NCBI RefSeq assembly: GCF_020085105.1
Contig: NC_058047.1
Coordinates: forward strand, 21,842,001 to 21,906,000
Direction: 5' to 3'
Length of the DNA: 64,000 bases
DNA from: Siniperca chuatsi
Taxonomy: Eukaryota > Chordata > Actinopteri > Centrarchiformes > Sinipercidae
In this document: one piece after another, positions 25,601 to 39,100 of the stretch
How the letters are laid out: each line of letters opens with the position of its first letter
Numbering within the stretch: the first letter of the stretch is position 1
The notes under the pieces: generated by a model
Databases searched by the model: none
The model's input: only the letters and a program-made list of their open reading frames with translations
Told to the model about the DNA's origin: nothing
Position numbers and translations under genes: made by a program

Positions 25601-27060
25601 TAGCTGCTGGTGGATTATCCCGCATAATGCCACAGTTAATCGTTTGTTTGTGTTTTTAACTGATCTCAGAACAAAGGATTATATCCTGCAATACTGCGAT
25701 GCACCCGCGTGGGTCTCACAAGCTTATGGGTCATTTGATCGTCCATGTGTTTACTGTTTGTCATGAACGAGGCTTTACCCCAAGTATTAGGATCTATTGG
25801 GGCACAGATTGGATGCAATGTGAAGAGCTGAGGTGCAGTTATTCAAAACTGTAAGAAACAACTGAAATGTAGGTCAGTGCAGAAGATGTCTGACTTGTGC
25901 AGCCACAGATCAGTATTATAGTTTTTTTTATAGTATTGGAAGTCTGTACAAAGTGGCCTACACAGTATGCAACACTGCTCCTTCTTTGGCTGCCTGCCTA
26001 TTCATGTCGGAGTTATCAGAGCTACATGAAACAGATCCTCATGTCTCCAAAGGGTTTTAAAGTGTTATTGTAACCATAATGTAATACTTACTTTATATAG
26101 CTCCCACAATTCAAATCCAGAAAGGGATTTTAAATCATTGTTTTTGTTGTTTGTTTGCACAAATAAACATGCAAATGTTACTTATGTTGTATAACATTAA
26201 TATATGTCTTTTGTGGAGGCTGGGTATGTTTAATAGGTATCATTTGTAATTTATGTTGCAATTCTTCAGTATTTACATTTTTAAATACTACATTGTTTAT
26301 GGTGTGCTGTGGAAAAAAAGAAAGATGTCTTCACCAAAATACTGGTACCTGGCAAGAATTTTTTGTAAAGCAAATAAAACATGAGGATAAATTATGGGTG
26401 AACATTAATTCAGGTGATTTGTTTTCTTGTTTAGATAGCAGTGTTAATGATAATCACCATTTGTCTGTTCTCGGCTCTGTATTTGTGTCATCTATGTGGT
26501 AAAAAGCACTCAGGCAGTGTAGTCTATCTTCAACATTACAGTATAGATGCTATATGTATGATACGGCTGTTTACAGATCGTATCCTCTTAGTCCAGCGAC
26601 GATGAGAGGTCATTACTATAAGTCTGTTTTTGACCACAGCTGTTTGTTTTTCATCAGGATTAATGGGTACAAACAACAGATGATGTCAAGCTACCGTGGA
26701 GTCGCAGAATCTCCACGTCACATCCACTACATTTGGAAAATATAAGCAGCTTAGTTAGAAAAACACTAGTTCAAAATATTCCATATGCTGAACAAACAGA
26801 AGGCAAAAAAAACACTTAAAATGTCTGACTGTTTTCAATGGGTGTTGATTAGTGATCAGTTATTTTATCCGCCTACCTTTTTACCTGTTGTACCCTCAGC
26901 TACAGAAGATGTAGACACTCTGTTTAACTGCTACCTCAGAGAGATGTAAACCTTTTGTGTACTGTATGATAACCTTGAAATTGGTACTCTGATAAGTTAC
27001 CCAGACAACTCAGCTCAACTTGATCAGACAAGACTCAGATCTTTTCCTCCTCACAACTTG
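22679..27060 (+). other. marchf2 3' UTR and downstream intergenic
   Basis: No other gene is supported. A first polyadenylation signal AATAAA lies at 23528-23533, with further AT-rich candidates near 26160 and 26375, so a longer alternative 3' UTR is possible. All frames are short and unlike known proteins. Confidence 0.45.
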
Positions 27061-27153
27061 ACAGCAGTGGAAGAAATATTGAGATCTTTTACGTAAAGGT
27101 AGCAATACCGCTGTATAAAAAAAAAGATGCATTAAAGTACAGAAGAATTGTCA

Positions 27154-28506
27154 ATTGTTACTATATAAGAAGGGGGACCGGAGGGTGTGTTCCAATCACA
27201 GAGGGATCACACTTCTCAGCCTCCCCGGTAAGGTCTATTCCAGGGTACTGGAGAGGAGAATTCGTCCGATAGTCGAACCTCGGATTCAGGAGGAGCAGAG
27301 TGGTTTTCGTCCCGGTCGTGGAACACTGGACCAGCTCTATACTCTCCATCGGGTGCTCGAGGGTTCATGGGAGTTTGCCCAACCAGTCCACATGTGCTTT
27401 GTGGATCTGGAGAAGGCATTCGACCGTGTGCCCCGGGCGCTTTGTGGGGAGTGCTCTGGGAGTATGGGGTCCGGGGCCCTTTGCTAAGGGCTGTCCGGTC
27501 CCTGTATAACCGGAGCAGGAGCTGTGTTCGCATTGCCGGCAGTAAGTCAGACCTGTTCCCGGTGCATGTTGGACTCCGCCAGGGCTGCCCTTTGTCACCG
27601 GTTCTGTTCATAATTTATATGGACAGAATTTCTAGGCGCAGTCAGGGGCCGGAGGGTGTCCGGTTTGGGAACCACAGGATCTCATCTCTGCTGTTTGCAG
27701 ATGTCGTTCTGATGGCTTCTTCAAACCAGGACCTGCAGCATGCACTGGGACGGTTTGCAGCCGAGTGTGAAGCAGCTGGGATGAGAATCAGCTCTTCCAA
27801 ATCTGAGGCCATGGTTCTTGACCGGAAAAAGGTGGTTTACTCTCTTCGCGTGGGTGGGGAGTCCTTGCCCCAAGTGGAGGAGTTTAAGTATCTCGGGGTC
27901 TTGTTCACGAGTGAGGGACGGATGGAGCGTGAGATTGACAGGCGGATCGGTGCAGCGTCTGCAGTGATGCGGGCGCTGTATCGGACCGTTGTGGTAAAGA
28001 AGGAGCTGAGTCGAAAGACAAAGCTCTCGATTTACCGGTCAATCTACGCTCCTGCCCTCACCTATGGTCATGAGCTTTGGGTAGTGACCGAAAGGACAAG
28101 ATCGCGGATACAAGCGGCCGAAATGGGCTTCCTCCGCCGAGTGGCTGGGCGCTCCCTTAGAGATAGGGTGAGGAGCTCAGTCACACGGGGAGCTCGGGTA
28201 GAGCCGCTGCTCCTCCACGTCGAGAGGAGCCAGCTGAGGTGGCTAGGGCATCTGATCCGGATGCCTCCTGGACGCCTCCCTCGGGAGGTGTTCTGGGCAT
28301 GTCCCACCGGGAGGCGGCCCCGGGGAAGACCCAGGACACGCTGGAGGGACTATGTCTCTCGGCTGGCCTGGGAACGCCTCGGGATCCCCCCGGAGGAGCT
28401 GGAGGAAGTGTCTGGGGCGAAGGAAGTCTGGGAGTCCCTGCTTAGACTGCTGCCCCCGCGACCCGGCCCCGGATAAGCGGAAGAAGATGGATGGATGGAT
28501 GGATGG
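27154..28506 (+). mobile_element. 5'-truncated Rex3-like (RTE-clade) LINE
   Basis: Encodes reverse-transcriptase domains: KKGDRRVCSNHRGITLLS, GFRPGRGTLDQL, FVDLEKAFDRVP, VGLRQGCPLSPVLF, LLFAD, a thumb region, and the C-terminal RPRGRPRTRWRDY block. The 3' tail is (GATG)n, typical of Rex3. A 10-bp target-site duplication AGAATTGTCA flanks it (27144-27153 and 28507-28516). It lacks the endonuclease and part of the RT 5' end. One frameshift near 27440 separates the first RT block from the rest, and the catalytic FADD is reduced to FAD-VVL by loss of one codon. It is dead. The clear duplication and long open stretch suggest moderate youth. Confidence 0.85.
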
Positions 28507-28795
28507 AGAATTGTCAGCAAAATGTACTTAAAGTATCAAAAGTACTCATGCAAAATGGCCTCATTCAAAGTGTTGTTTATCATATACACATTATTGGATT
28601 ATCATTACTGAGGTATTAACATGTAAGCAGCATTTTGATGTTGTGAAGGTGGAGCAAATGTTTCCTACTTTATATACTATTGGGTAGTTTAAGCTATAAC
28701 ACTCATTTTATAAACTGATCACGTTTTACATGTAAAATCTTGATCTGTAACAAGTAACTATAGCTGTCGGATAAATATAGTGGAGAAATTACAAT

Positions 28796-29385
28796 AGAAG
28801 AACAAAATGAAGACTTTGGAGTGGCCTAGTGGAGATAAGTTGAGCAAACTGTTTGTGAATGTTAATTCAACGTCTGTTGCATAACAGCAGGACCTTATAT
28901 GGATTCAGATGTGAATTTGATACAGCATTCTAGTGAGGCTGACAGACAAAGAAGAAGAACAAAATGAAGACTTTGGAGTGGCCTAGTCAAAGTCCTGACC
29001 TGAATCCTATTGAGATGCTGTGGCATGACCTTAAAAGGGCAGTTCATGCTCGAAAACCCTCCAATGTGGCTGAATTACAACAGTTCTGCAAAGATGAGTG
29101 GGTCAAAATTCCTCCACAGCGCTGTAAAAGACTCATTGCAAGTTATTGCAAACGCTTGATTGCAGTTGTTGCTGCTGAGGGTGGCCCAACCAGTTATTAG
29201 GTTTAGGTGGCAATCACTATTTCACACAGGGCCATGTAGGTTTGGATTTAGTTTTCCCTTTATAATAACAACCTTCATTTAAAAACTGCATCTTGTGTTT
29301 ACTTGTGTTATCTTTGACTAATATTTAAATTTGTTTGATGATCTGAAACATTTAAGTGTGACAAACATGCACACACCACTGTATA
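28796..29385 (+). mobile_element. Tc1-like transposon remnant
   Basis: The 78-residue frame at 28964-29200 is the C-terminal part of a Tc1-family transposase: WPSQSPDLNPIEMLWHDLKR (last Glu of the DDE triad), then ARKPSNVAELQQF and IPPQRCKRLI. Downstream sequence (GGTGGCAATCACTATTTCAC, CTTCATTTAAAAACTGCAT) is typical of Tc1 3' flanks, and CACACCACTGTATA at about 29371-29384 looks like the terminal repeat. The first two thirds of the transposase are missing. A 35-bp piece is repeated at 28796-28830 and 28953-28987, with 122 bp of unassigned sequence between. Confidence 0.75.
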
Positions 29386-29573
29386 TAGTGCCATAAAATG
29401 GAGATACTCAAGTTAAATACCTCAAAATGGTACTCTGGTACAGTACTTGAGTAAATGTTTTTAGAGACTTTCCAGCAACTTGATGAAACAAGATCTTTTC
29501 TTAAAACCAAATCAGAGAAAACAGAATTTTCAGTAAGAAGATATACATTCAACACACTACTTTAGTTGAGAAT

Positions 29574-29579
29574 TTTATT
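29574..29579 (-). terminator. rab11b: rab11b copy 2 polyadenylation signal
   Basis: AATAAA on the minus strand, about 600 bp after the copy 2 stop codon. It places the likely 3' UTR at about 29560-30173. Confidence 0.5.
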
Positions 29580-30173
29580 GTAAATTTATACAGTTCTTAA
29601 ATTTAAAGTAAAACAATGACAATGTAAGCCAAATATTCATCAATAAATACATAATGAGGATATTTTTGGCATGATAACTTATCTGATGTAAGAGGAAAGT
29701 TAGAAGAACCACACTGTCATAATACTGCTTCACCAGGTTGGAGTAACTGCCTGGAGTTTATTTAGCACAGCACCATCTAGTGGTAACCATTGAAATGTAT
29801 TTCACAGCCTCCCTGTACACGACAGAGTTTCAGTTCAGTTCGGTTCAAACAACTTCACAGGCTTCATTAAGACAGCAACAACTGCCTTTTTCCTGCATTG
29901 CAGGAACCTTCACATTGACTCCATGAACAACTCGACTGACCAAGTGGCATAAAGGCTTCTTGAAGTTTTCTTTCATGGCAGAAGAGAAGAGAACGAGTGA
30001 CTTCAAAAGTCCTACATAAAACAGAATAAAAGGCAGAAAGAAAAATAAAGGATAGAGTGACAAGGGAGTTGGCTGTGAGCAGATCGACGGAAACAAAAAA
30101 GTGCACAGGTCATGTAATGTCGAGGTGGAGGTGGATGTGGAGGGGTGGAGGATGAGTGTCATGGAGTTGAGCG

Positions 30174-32586
<2,413 letters not shown>

Positions 32587-32760
32587 TGTTTGATATATAT
32601 TCACCTTTCTGGGATTGCGGTGATGACAGAAATAGTTTCCCTGCCCTAACCAGGGTGCTGTGCCAAGATGACAGAAGACAATGCGCAGGAAGAGCAGAGC
32701 CGCTGAGAGAGAGTTGCGGTAACGCTACGGTCACGTGACTTACCGGTGTGTAGTTTCGGG
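32587..32760 (-). promoter_or_regulatory. rab11b: rab11b copy 2 promoter with CLEAR-type E-box
   Basis: The palindrome GTCACGTGAC at 32730-32739 lies about 145 bp before the copy 2 start codon. It matches the TFEB/USF-type CLEAR/E-box consensus. Copy 1 has TCACGTG at a similar distance. Regulation is inferred from motif only. Confidence 0.45.
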
Positions 32761-35410
32761 TACGGGACGTTAAAGCGTAATAATGTAAGTATGCATCGCC
32801 ATTATGTGTTTTTGTTGCTAGAAATGTCTATAAAGTAATAAATGGAGAACTAAGGTCCCCACATTGTCACATCCATAAAACTGTATCACACAAGACATTG
32901 ATTAGGCTTCTTATGATTGATGAATTACTCATGATTTGGCTACTAATATTGAATTGTTATAGCCACTTTTCATTATATTAAATATTATCCTGCCCAAGAC
33001 TGCAAGTCAATTGTTATCAGTTATTTAATAGTTGCCATTTCAATAAATTCTTCTTTTTGTCTGACAGATCCATTTTTATGAGAGTTCCTTCTAAACCTTA
33101 ATGGAAATACTAATAGTTTAGTAGTAGTAGACAAAACAATCCAAACTCAAGGTCCGCTTATTAGCTTTTTCTGGAGCTTTCACACGATCTTTATCAGCGG
33201 TATATACTAATAGTGGTGCTAAGTAATAACCAGTGAGTACTGTACTAAGTAATAGTGGTATAAGTAACAACATACTACTATTTCCAGGGTCAAGAATGAA
33301 CTCTCATGCTCAACTTTTAAGCCAACGCGGAAGAGAAATCTTAAAACTGCTATGGATGGAATCATAAAAGCTGCGGAGATTAAATGTCAACAAAACCATC
33401 TCCATGACAACTGAGCAAACGTCCAGTCCAAACATCCAATAATGAAGACGTGCGATACGGTTGAAAGTTCCAGAAATGTTAACAGAAAAGTAAATAATTT
33501 ACGTTTAAATTCATAAGGCAAACACGGCTGAGCTCAGTCCGTGGCCCAGGCTCACATGTTCTCTGTCCCACACATAAACTGTACTTGCACTTAAATCTGC
33601 TTTGACAGCAGAACTGGCAGGAAACTGACGTATTGAACATATTGATGGAGTCATAATACTGACAGTCATTTCTTACCTGGCCAGAGACCCACTGCTGCTG
33701 TGAAGAGCTCCACTGAAAGACACTACGGTCATGGCCAGGAAGCTGCGGAGGGCTGCAGATGGTTTATGTCCTATAGTCCATGTTTATGTCCCAGGTTGAC
33801 AGAGATAACACCAGGGATCACCGTGCAGTAGAAGAGTGTGTTGGGGATGCCAGAATTCAAAGGTGAAAAGGGGCAATCTATCATTAAAAGAAACCTAGAC
33901 AGTTTACTGAAGAGATTTCTGCATGATCTCTGATGCAACTTGTTCCATCTAACACCTTGAATTGGCGCTTCAGCCTCTTTCTCCCACATTTAGTCAGATT
34001 GCTGAGACGCATGCTTCAGCTCCACATAAGAAAATTAAAAAACATCCCTGGCTCTCGCTATGATCTATTGAAAGTAATCTGATGCATATAGACAAACGTT
34101 GGCCCATGCTGGCACACAGCCTAGTTAGCAAGTATAAATAAATTATTAATAAATTATGTGGAAATTTTCATTTGTATGTAACACAATTCAATCAGCACCT
34201 CTCCGACACGGTTATAATCTTTATGAAGGTAGGTTTTATTGCAGCACTGTTGTATTAGGCTGCATTAGTTTTAGTTCGGTGCAAACTGACAGGGAGTGTA
34301 TCTGAGCGTATTCTAGGTTGATAAAACCACAACTAATTCCTCCTACGGGCCAGCAGAGGGAGCCACCATCTCTGGCTCTTCACACATGAAGTTTTACCTT
34401 TAGGCCTCTTGCCTATTCAGATTAAGTACGCACTATGCAATTGCAAGTTAAATGTAAGAAAATCCGCAGGAGTGGACCATCTGGATCCTCGTCCCACGTG
34501 CTGCACTTCATGCTTCACATGCAGTCTAACATCACCGCAGGTGAGATTCCAGCTGTATGGAAAGCAGCCAAGGCCTTCCCACTGTAGAAAGGCGGTGACA
34601 TTGACACATATTACCCCTTGCGAATATCTTATAATGACTGGATCACAGTCAACTACGTGCTTATCTAGATTATAACTATATTGTTCAGCCGCAGCAGTTA
34701 GAGGTTAGACCACAACACAGTGCAATAACAACTAGCCTTGCATGACTTGATATCATACTTTCATTAGAAAACAGACAATTTACTGCATTATTTGTTGATT
34801 GCTTTAAGGGCTTTGTTAACTGTCACAGCAGCTGTATAAGGTATTAAAAACACAATTGGTTGTTTTTAAGGTGCAACAAGTTTAATTTCTCTGCTCAGCT
34901 GTCACGTTTCCAGCCAACAGTGTCCACAGACCAAAAGTGGGCAACATGTACGACACCATTTTGAAAATGCTAATATTGCTAGCATGTAGTCTTTTCCAGC
35001 TTAATCAGTCTCCTTTACACACGAGCTTGTGTTGCCAGTTCTTGCTCATTTTAAAAACTTATCAACATATAATATTACATACTGGTATTAGTTTCAGTGA
35101 GGCCAACAGGCAGGTGATTTCCACCCTTGAGAAAGACGTCGATTACGTCAGAAGAAATTGCACCTGTAGATACTTTAAAAACATCCGCCCACTCCATGCA
35201 TTGACCAATCAGCGGCGAGGACGCTGCAGCCTCTCTAAGTAGTGACAGACAGGTTATTTCTTCACTTATATATTCAAGGTGCGTTAGTACATACAAGCAG
35301 AACCTGCTGATATATTAATGGTGAAATCTACTACATAGTCTTAGTCAAATCTGTGTATTAAGTTAGTATTAGGAAGTTGTGACTTATTGAAAGCATCTAC
35401 ACTCTCCGTG
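32760..35410. other. Intergenic between rab11b copy 2 and stap2
   Basis: No supported gene. It holds AT-rich sequence, one decayed LINE fragment (34445-34670) and presumably the stap2 promoter and 5' UTR in the last few hundred bases. Confidence 0.55.
34445..34670 (+). mobile_element. Decayed LINE reverse-transcriptase fragment
   Basis: Read across frames, the conceptual sequence resembles the start of a CR1/Rex1/L2-type RT domain: KSAGVDHLDP, then GEIPAVWKAAKAFPL and KGGDIDTYYP. It has at least one stop and one frame change and is short. The clade cannot be fixed from this piece. Confidence 0.5.
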
Positions 35411-36127
35411 ATGGCAAAGCGAACAGGGCGACAGAGGAACCAGCTGCCAAATTGTTACTATGAGGGATACCTGGAGAAGACGTCGTTCAAAGATAAGGTA
35501 GCGTATTAGGCAATAGTGGAGAGATTTGTTTTTTGTCAGACATTGTGTATTTTAATGACTGTATGCGCTGCATCGAACAATTATTTGCTTATTTTCAATG
35601 TCGATTAATCTGTCAATAGGGTCACAAATTCCTGGTGCCCAAGATGGCTTCAGATTGCTTGTTTTGTCCGACCTACAAAACTATGATATAAGACAAAGAA
35701 AATCAGCAAATCCTCACATTTGAAAAATGACTTAAACGATTAATAGATTGTCTAAATAGTTGCAGATTATTTTTCTGTCAGTCCACTAATCGATTAATCC
35801 ATTAATTGTTTCAGCTGGTTCTGCTGGTTGTGATCATTTTTACATGGAACATAAGAAACCTTGTTATTCCTATCCCCTTTACATGACTCTAACAGTATCC
35901 AGGTTTCTTATTATCTCTGTGCAGTTGTGTCTTAATTTCTCAGCATCTCAGTCACTATGTTTTGTACGTACAGAGGAGGTTCAGAATGTCCAGGTTTACA
36001 TGCGCAACACATAACCCAGATACTCCAAAACCCCCCTGATCATAACCAGGATACTTGTGCGCATGTAAACGCACTCATGACTGCTTATGTTTGAAATAGG
36101 TCTGCTGTTATTGTTGATGGTAGCTCC

Positions 36128-36167
<40 letters not shown>

Positions 36168-39100
36168 GTGTGTGTGTGTTTGCGTGTGTGAGAGACATGA
36201 ATGGCTGGCATCTCAACAATGTGCAGAAGATAACAGGAAACCTCGTAACACTCCTGTCAACTTTAATCAGTTTTAATGTCAGAGCCATTCAGCACCTGTT
36301 TGATGAATCTATGGTGGTGTGCAGAGGAGCTCTACTGCGCTTTACATCAGTATTGTAGATGGTTGGCCCTTACATGGAGGAACTGTAATTTGGTCATTCA
36401 TTTAATACACTAGCATGTGCTAAATATCACAAAACCAGTGCAATGACATGCTTAATACTTTATTAATCATTTGTAAGACAGTGCAGTGGTCTAGCAACAC
36501 ACTTAATGCACAGGTAGAACAGTCAGGTAAAGTCAAGTTAGATTCTTGTAAGTTGTGTGGACTTTGACTTGAGTTTTTCAGCGGACAGTAAACAGCACCT
36601 GCCTCTCTCCAACTGGTCTGACTGCTTTTCTGGTCATTGTACCATAAAGATTAGAGCAAGCCAGGAAGTGACAGAAAGCTAAAGACGCAAACTGGCAAAA
36701 CAGGCTTTGCAAATAAATCCTGTGTGCTGTTCGGCCCAGCCCTCACCGATAAGAGACCATATACACTCCAGTGAGAGCCAGGACATGTCCCAGATAAAAG
36801 TAGGGGTGCTCACTTAGAGGTTTATTTGGAACTAATTAGGGACTCCTTCAAATGCAGAATCAGTTTGACAGTTCACCAAGTGTTGGGGTGGGGTGGCTTT
36901 GACCTGAAATAGACAATGATTATCACAAACTCTGAGTCATGCAGTACTCACAACTTACACTCATACACACAAATTAATCCGGGAAACAGCTGCATATACC
37001 TAATACCCTTCACGTCCAACACTAAACGCAATTATGAACATCACACACTGGTTTCGGTTGTGGTTACAAACACTTGACTCATCAAGTCCTAATCCAAGAA
37101 TGTCACCTGCGCAGACTGCAGCTGCCCTGTATATTTCCTTGTTATGTCACGTCATTTTCCTCGTTTTCTTCCTTTTCTGTCTTTGTACACAATTTGAAAT
37201 CTGTGTTGTTCTTCCTCTTCACAAATGTATTTTTTCTGTTTTCCCTGCTTGACATGCTATCTTTTATGTCCCTCTCTTTGTGTGCGTGTGTGTGTGCAGA
37301 CATCTCGGAAACTGTGGACCTGCCTGTGTGGAAACACGCTGTTCTTCTTCAACGAGAAGAGAGACACTGATGTAAGTAATCACGAAGATTTGAGTTAGTA
37401 TAAGAGACGGATTTTTTTTAAATTAAAATTATTCTTTATTAAGCCAACACTTGGGGATTATATGTCACTTCATGTGTCTTTGTGTGTGTGTGTGTGTTTC
37501 ATCAGTACTTAGAGAAACTGGATCTCAGTGAATTGATCTCAATAACAGATGACGGAAGCCAGGATCGTAACTTAGGTGCAGCCAGACTCAACCTCCAGAT
37601 GAAGGATGGAAATATTGAATTCACTGTGAGGGAATATATAGAAAATATGTAACTCATCCTCTTTTCAAAGTAATTCCCCATTTTCACAGTTTGTCTCTTC
37701 TCCGCTGTCTCTACAGGTCCCTAATGCTGAGGCTCGTGAGTTGTGGAAGGGCTATATCCACTCTGTGGTTAAGGTCTGTGGTGTAATTAGCATTTAGCTC
37801 AACGATAAACATTGTTTTTTTAACTTGTAAAATGTTTTAAATGATTTAAGTTGAACAGACTTATGTTTAGATGTAGCTAACATCAGGCCAAATGTAGATA
37901 ATTGCAGCCCTTGTGTGCACATATCATTTAAAACCCAAACTGTGTCTCCGTGCAGCTGTCGTTACCATCCTCCCTCAACCTGCTACCAGGCCAGATCCAC
38001 ATGCTAAAAGAGGCAGTAGAAAGGGAAAAGGAAAGAACAAAAACTGCCACCAACTCCAGTCTTTACATCAGCCTCCAAGCAGACATGCCAGCGTGAGTAT
38101 TAACAAGACTCAAAAGTACTGACACTCATGCTCAAGTGAAATACTGGTGATTTCTAATGTGGCCAATACAATGGGCTGAGGCCATGATACAAACACATGG
38201 CCAAAATTGATATTTGAGAGGAGCTTTTTGAAGCGCATTAAAAAGGTCTTGAGCGGTGTGGCAGTATTTCAGTATTTAATGATTCTTTCCCACATTCCTT
38301 TGGTTTTCCTGCTCTCCAGCAGCCCCCAACAGTTTACAAAGGGTTCACAGTTTGCATAGCATTGCTGTCCAGGGAAAACTATGCATCTTCATATTTGGTG
38401 ATTTTTAGTTTTTCAGATAAACTGGACATTGAATTATCTAAATAACAGCATTATGAAGCTTAAATCCAGGCTGATGTATGTGTGGTATCAGCAGGTTTCC
38501 GAACCTAAACATCTGGACCGGAGCGTCTCTAGAGAGTACAACTCAGATCATTGCTGTCTTGAATCTCAGACAAGACTTTTATAGGTTTTAATTGCATTTA
38601 AATGCATCACTGTTTATCAACCTCATAAAATCAGTTTTAGATGAATGACGGCAGTTTTTCCTTTTGTCTCATCACTGTGTTTTCTGGCATCTTGCAGTTG
38701 TTACCACAGTGTGTCCCGTCTGGAGGCAGAGATGCTGCTTGAGAGAGAGGCCAGGAGAGGAAACCTGCTGCTGAGGCCTGGGAGGGACGGCAACTCCTTC
38801 GCTGTCACCACCAGACAGGACCATAACGGGTACACACACACACATACTCAAAGCATAAACACACACATTCCCACACAGATCTAATACATAGGCATACAAA
38901 CTTATCACACACTCAGACACACGCAAAACACAACTACCAGTACTGTATCATCAATTAATTTGGGCAAAAAATGGACTGCAGTACTCTGTTACTACTAGAA
39001 GAGAACATAACAGGCCAAATTACAATTAACACAGTGAATCTGACATCATCTTTGCAGATGTGTTATTGTTGCATGTTGTTGTCTTGGACAATGTATAATC

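Larger units (their letters stand above)
27062..29459 (+). repeat. Dispersed teleost repeat (CAGTGGTGGAA family) interrupted by two elements
   Basis: The left part (GCAGTGGAAGAAATATTGAG, then GTAGCAATACCGCTGTA) and the right parts (AAAGTATCAAAAGTACTCAT at about 28532; TGGAGATACTCAAGT; CAGTACTTGAGTAAATG at about 29440) follow the order of a very common fish repeat I know from memory. The Rex3-like LINE (27154-28506) and a Tc1 remnant (28796-29385) lie within it. Confidence 0.65.

Noticed and set aside
27161-28307. Minus-strand frames opposite the Rex3-like LINE
   Set aside because: Shadows of the RT coding frame.
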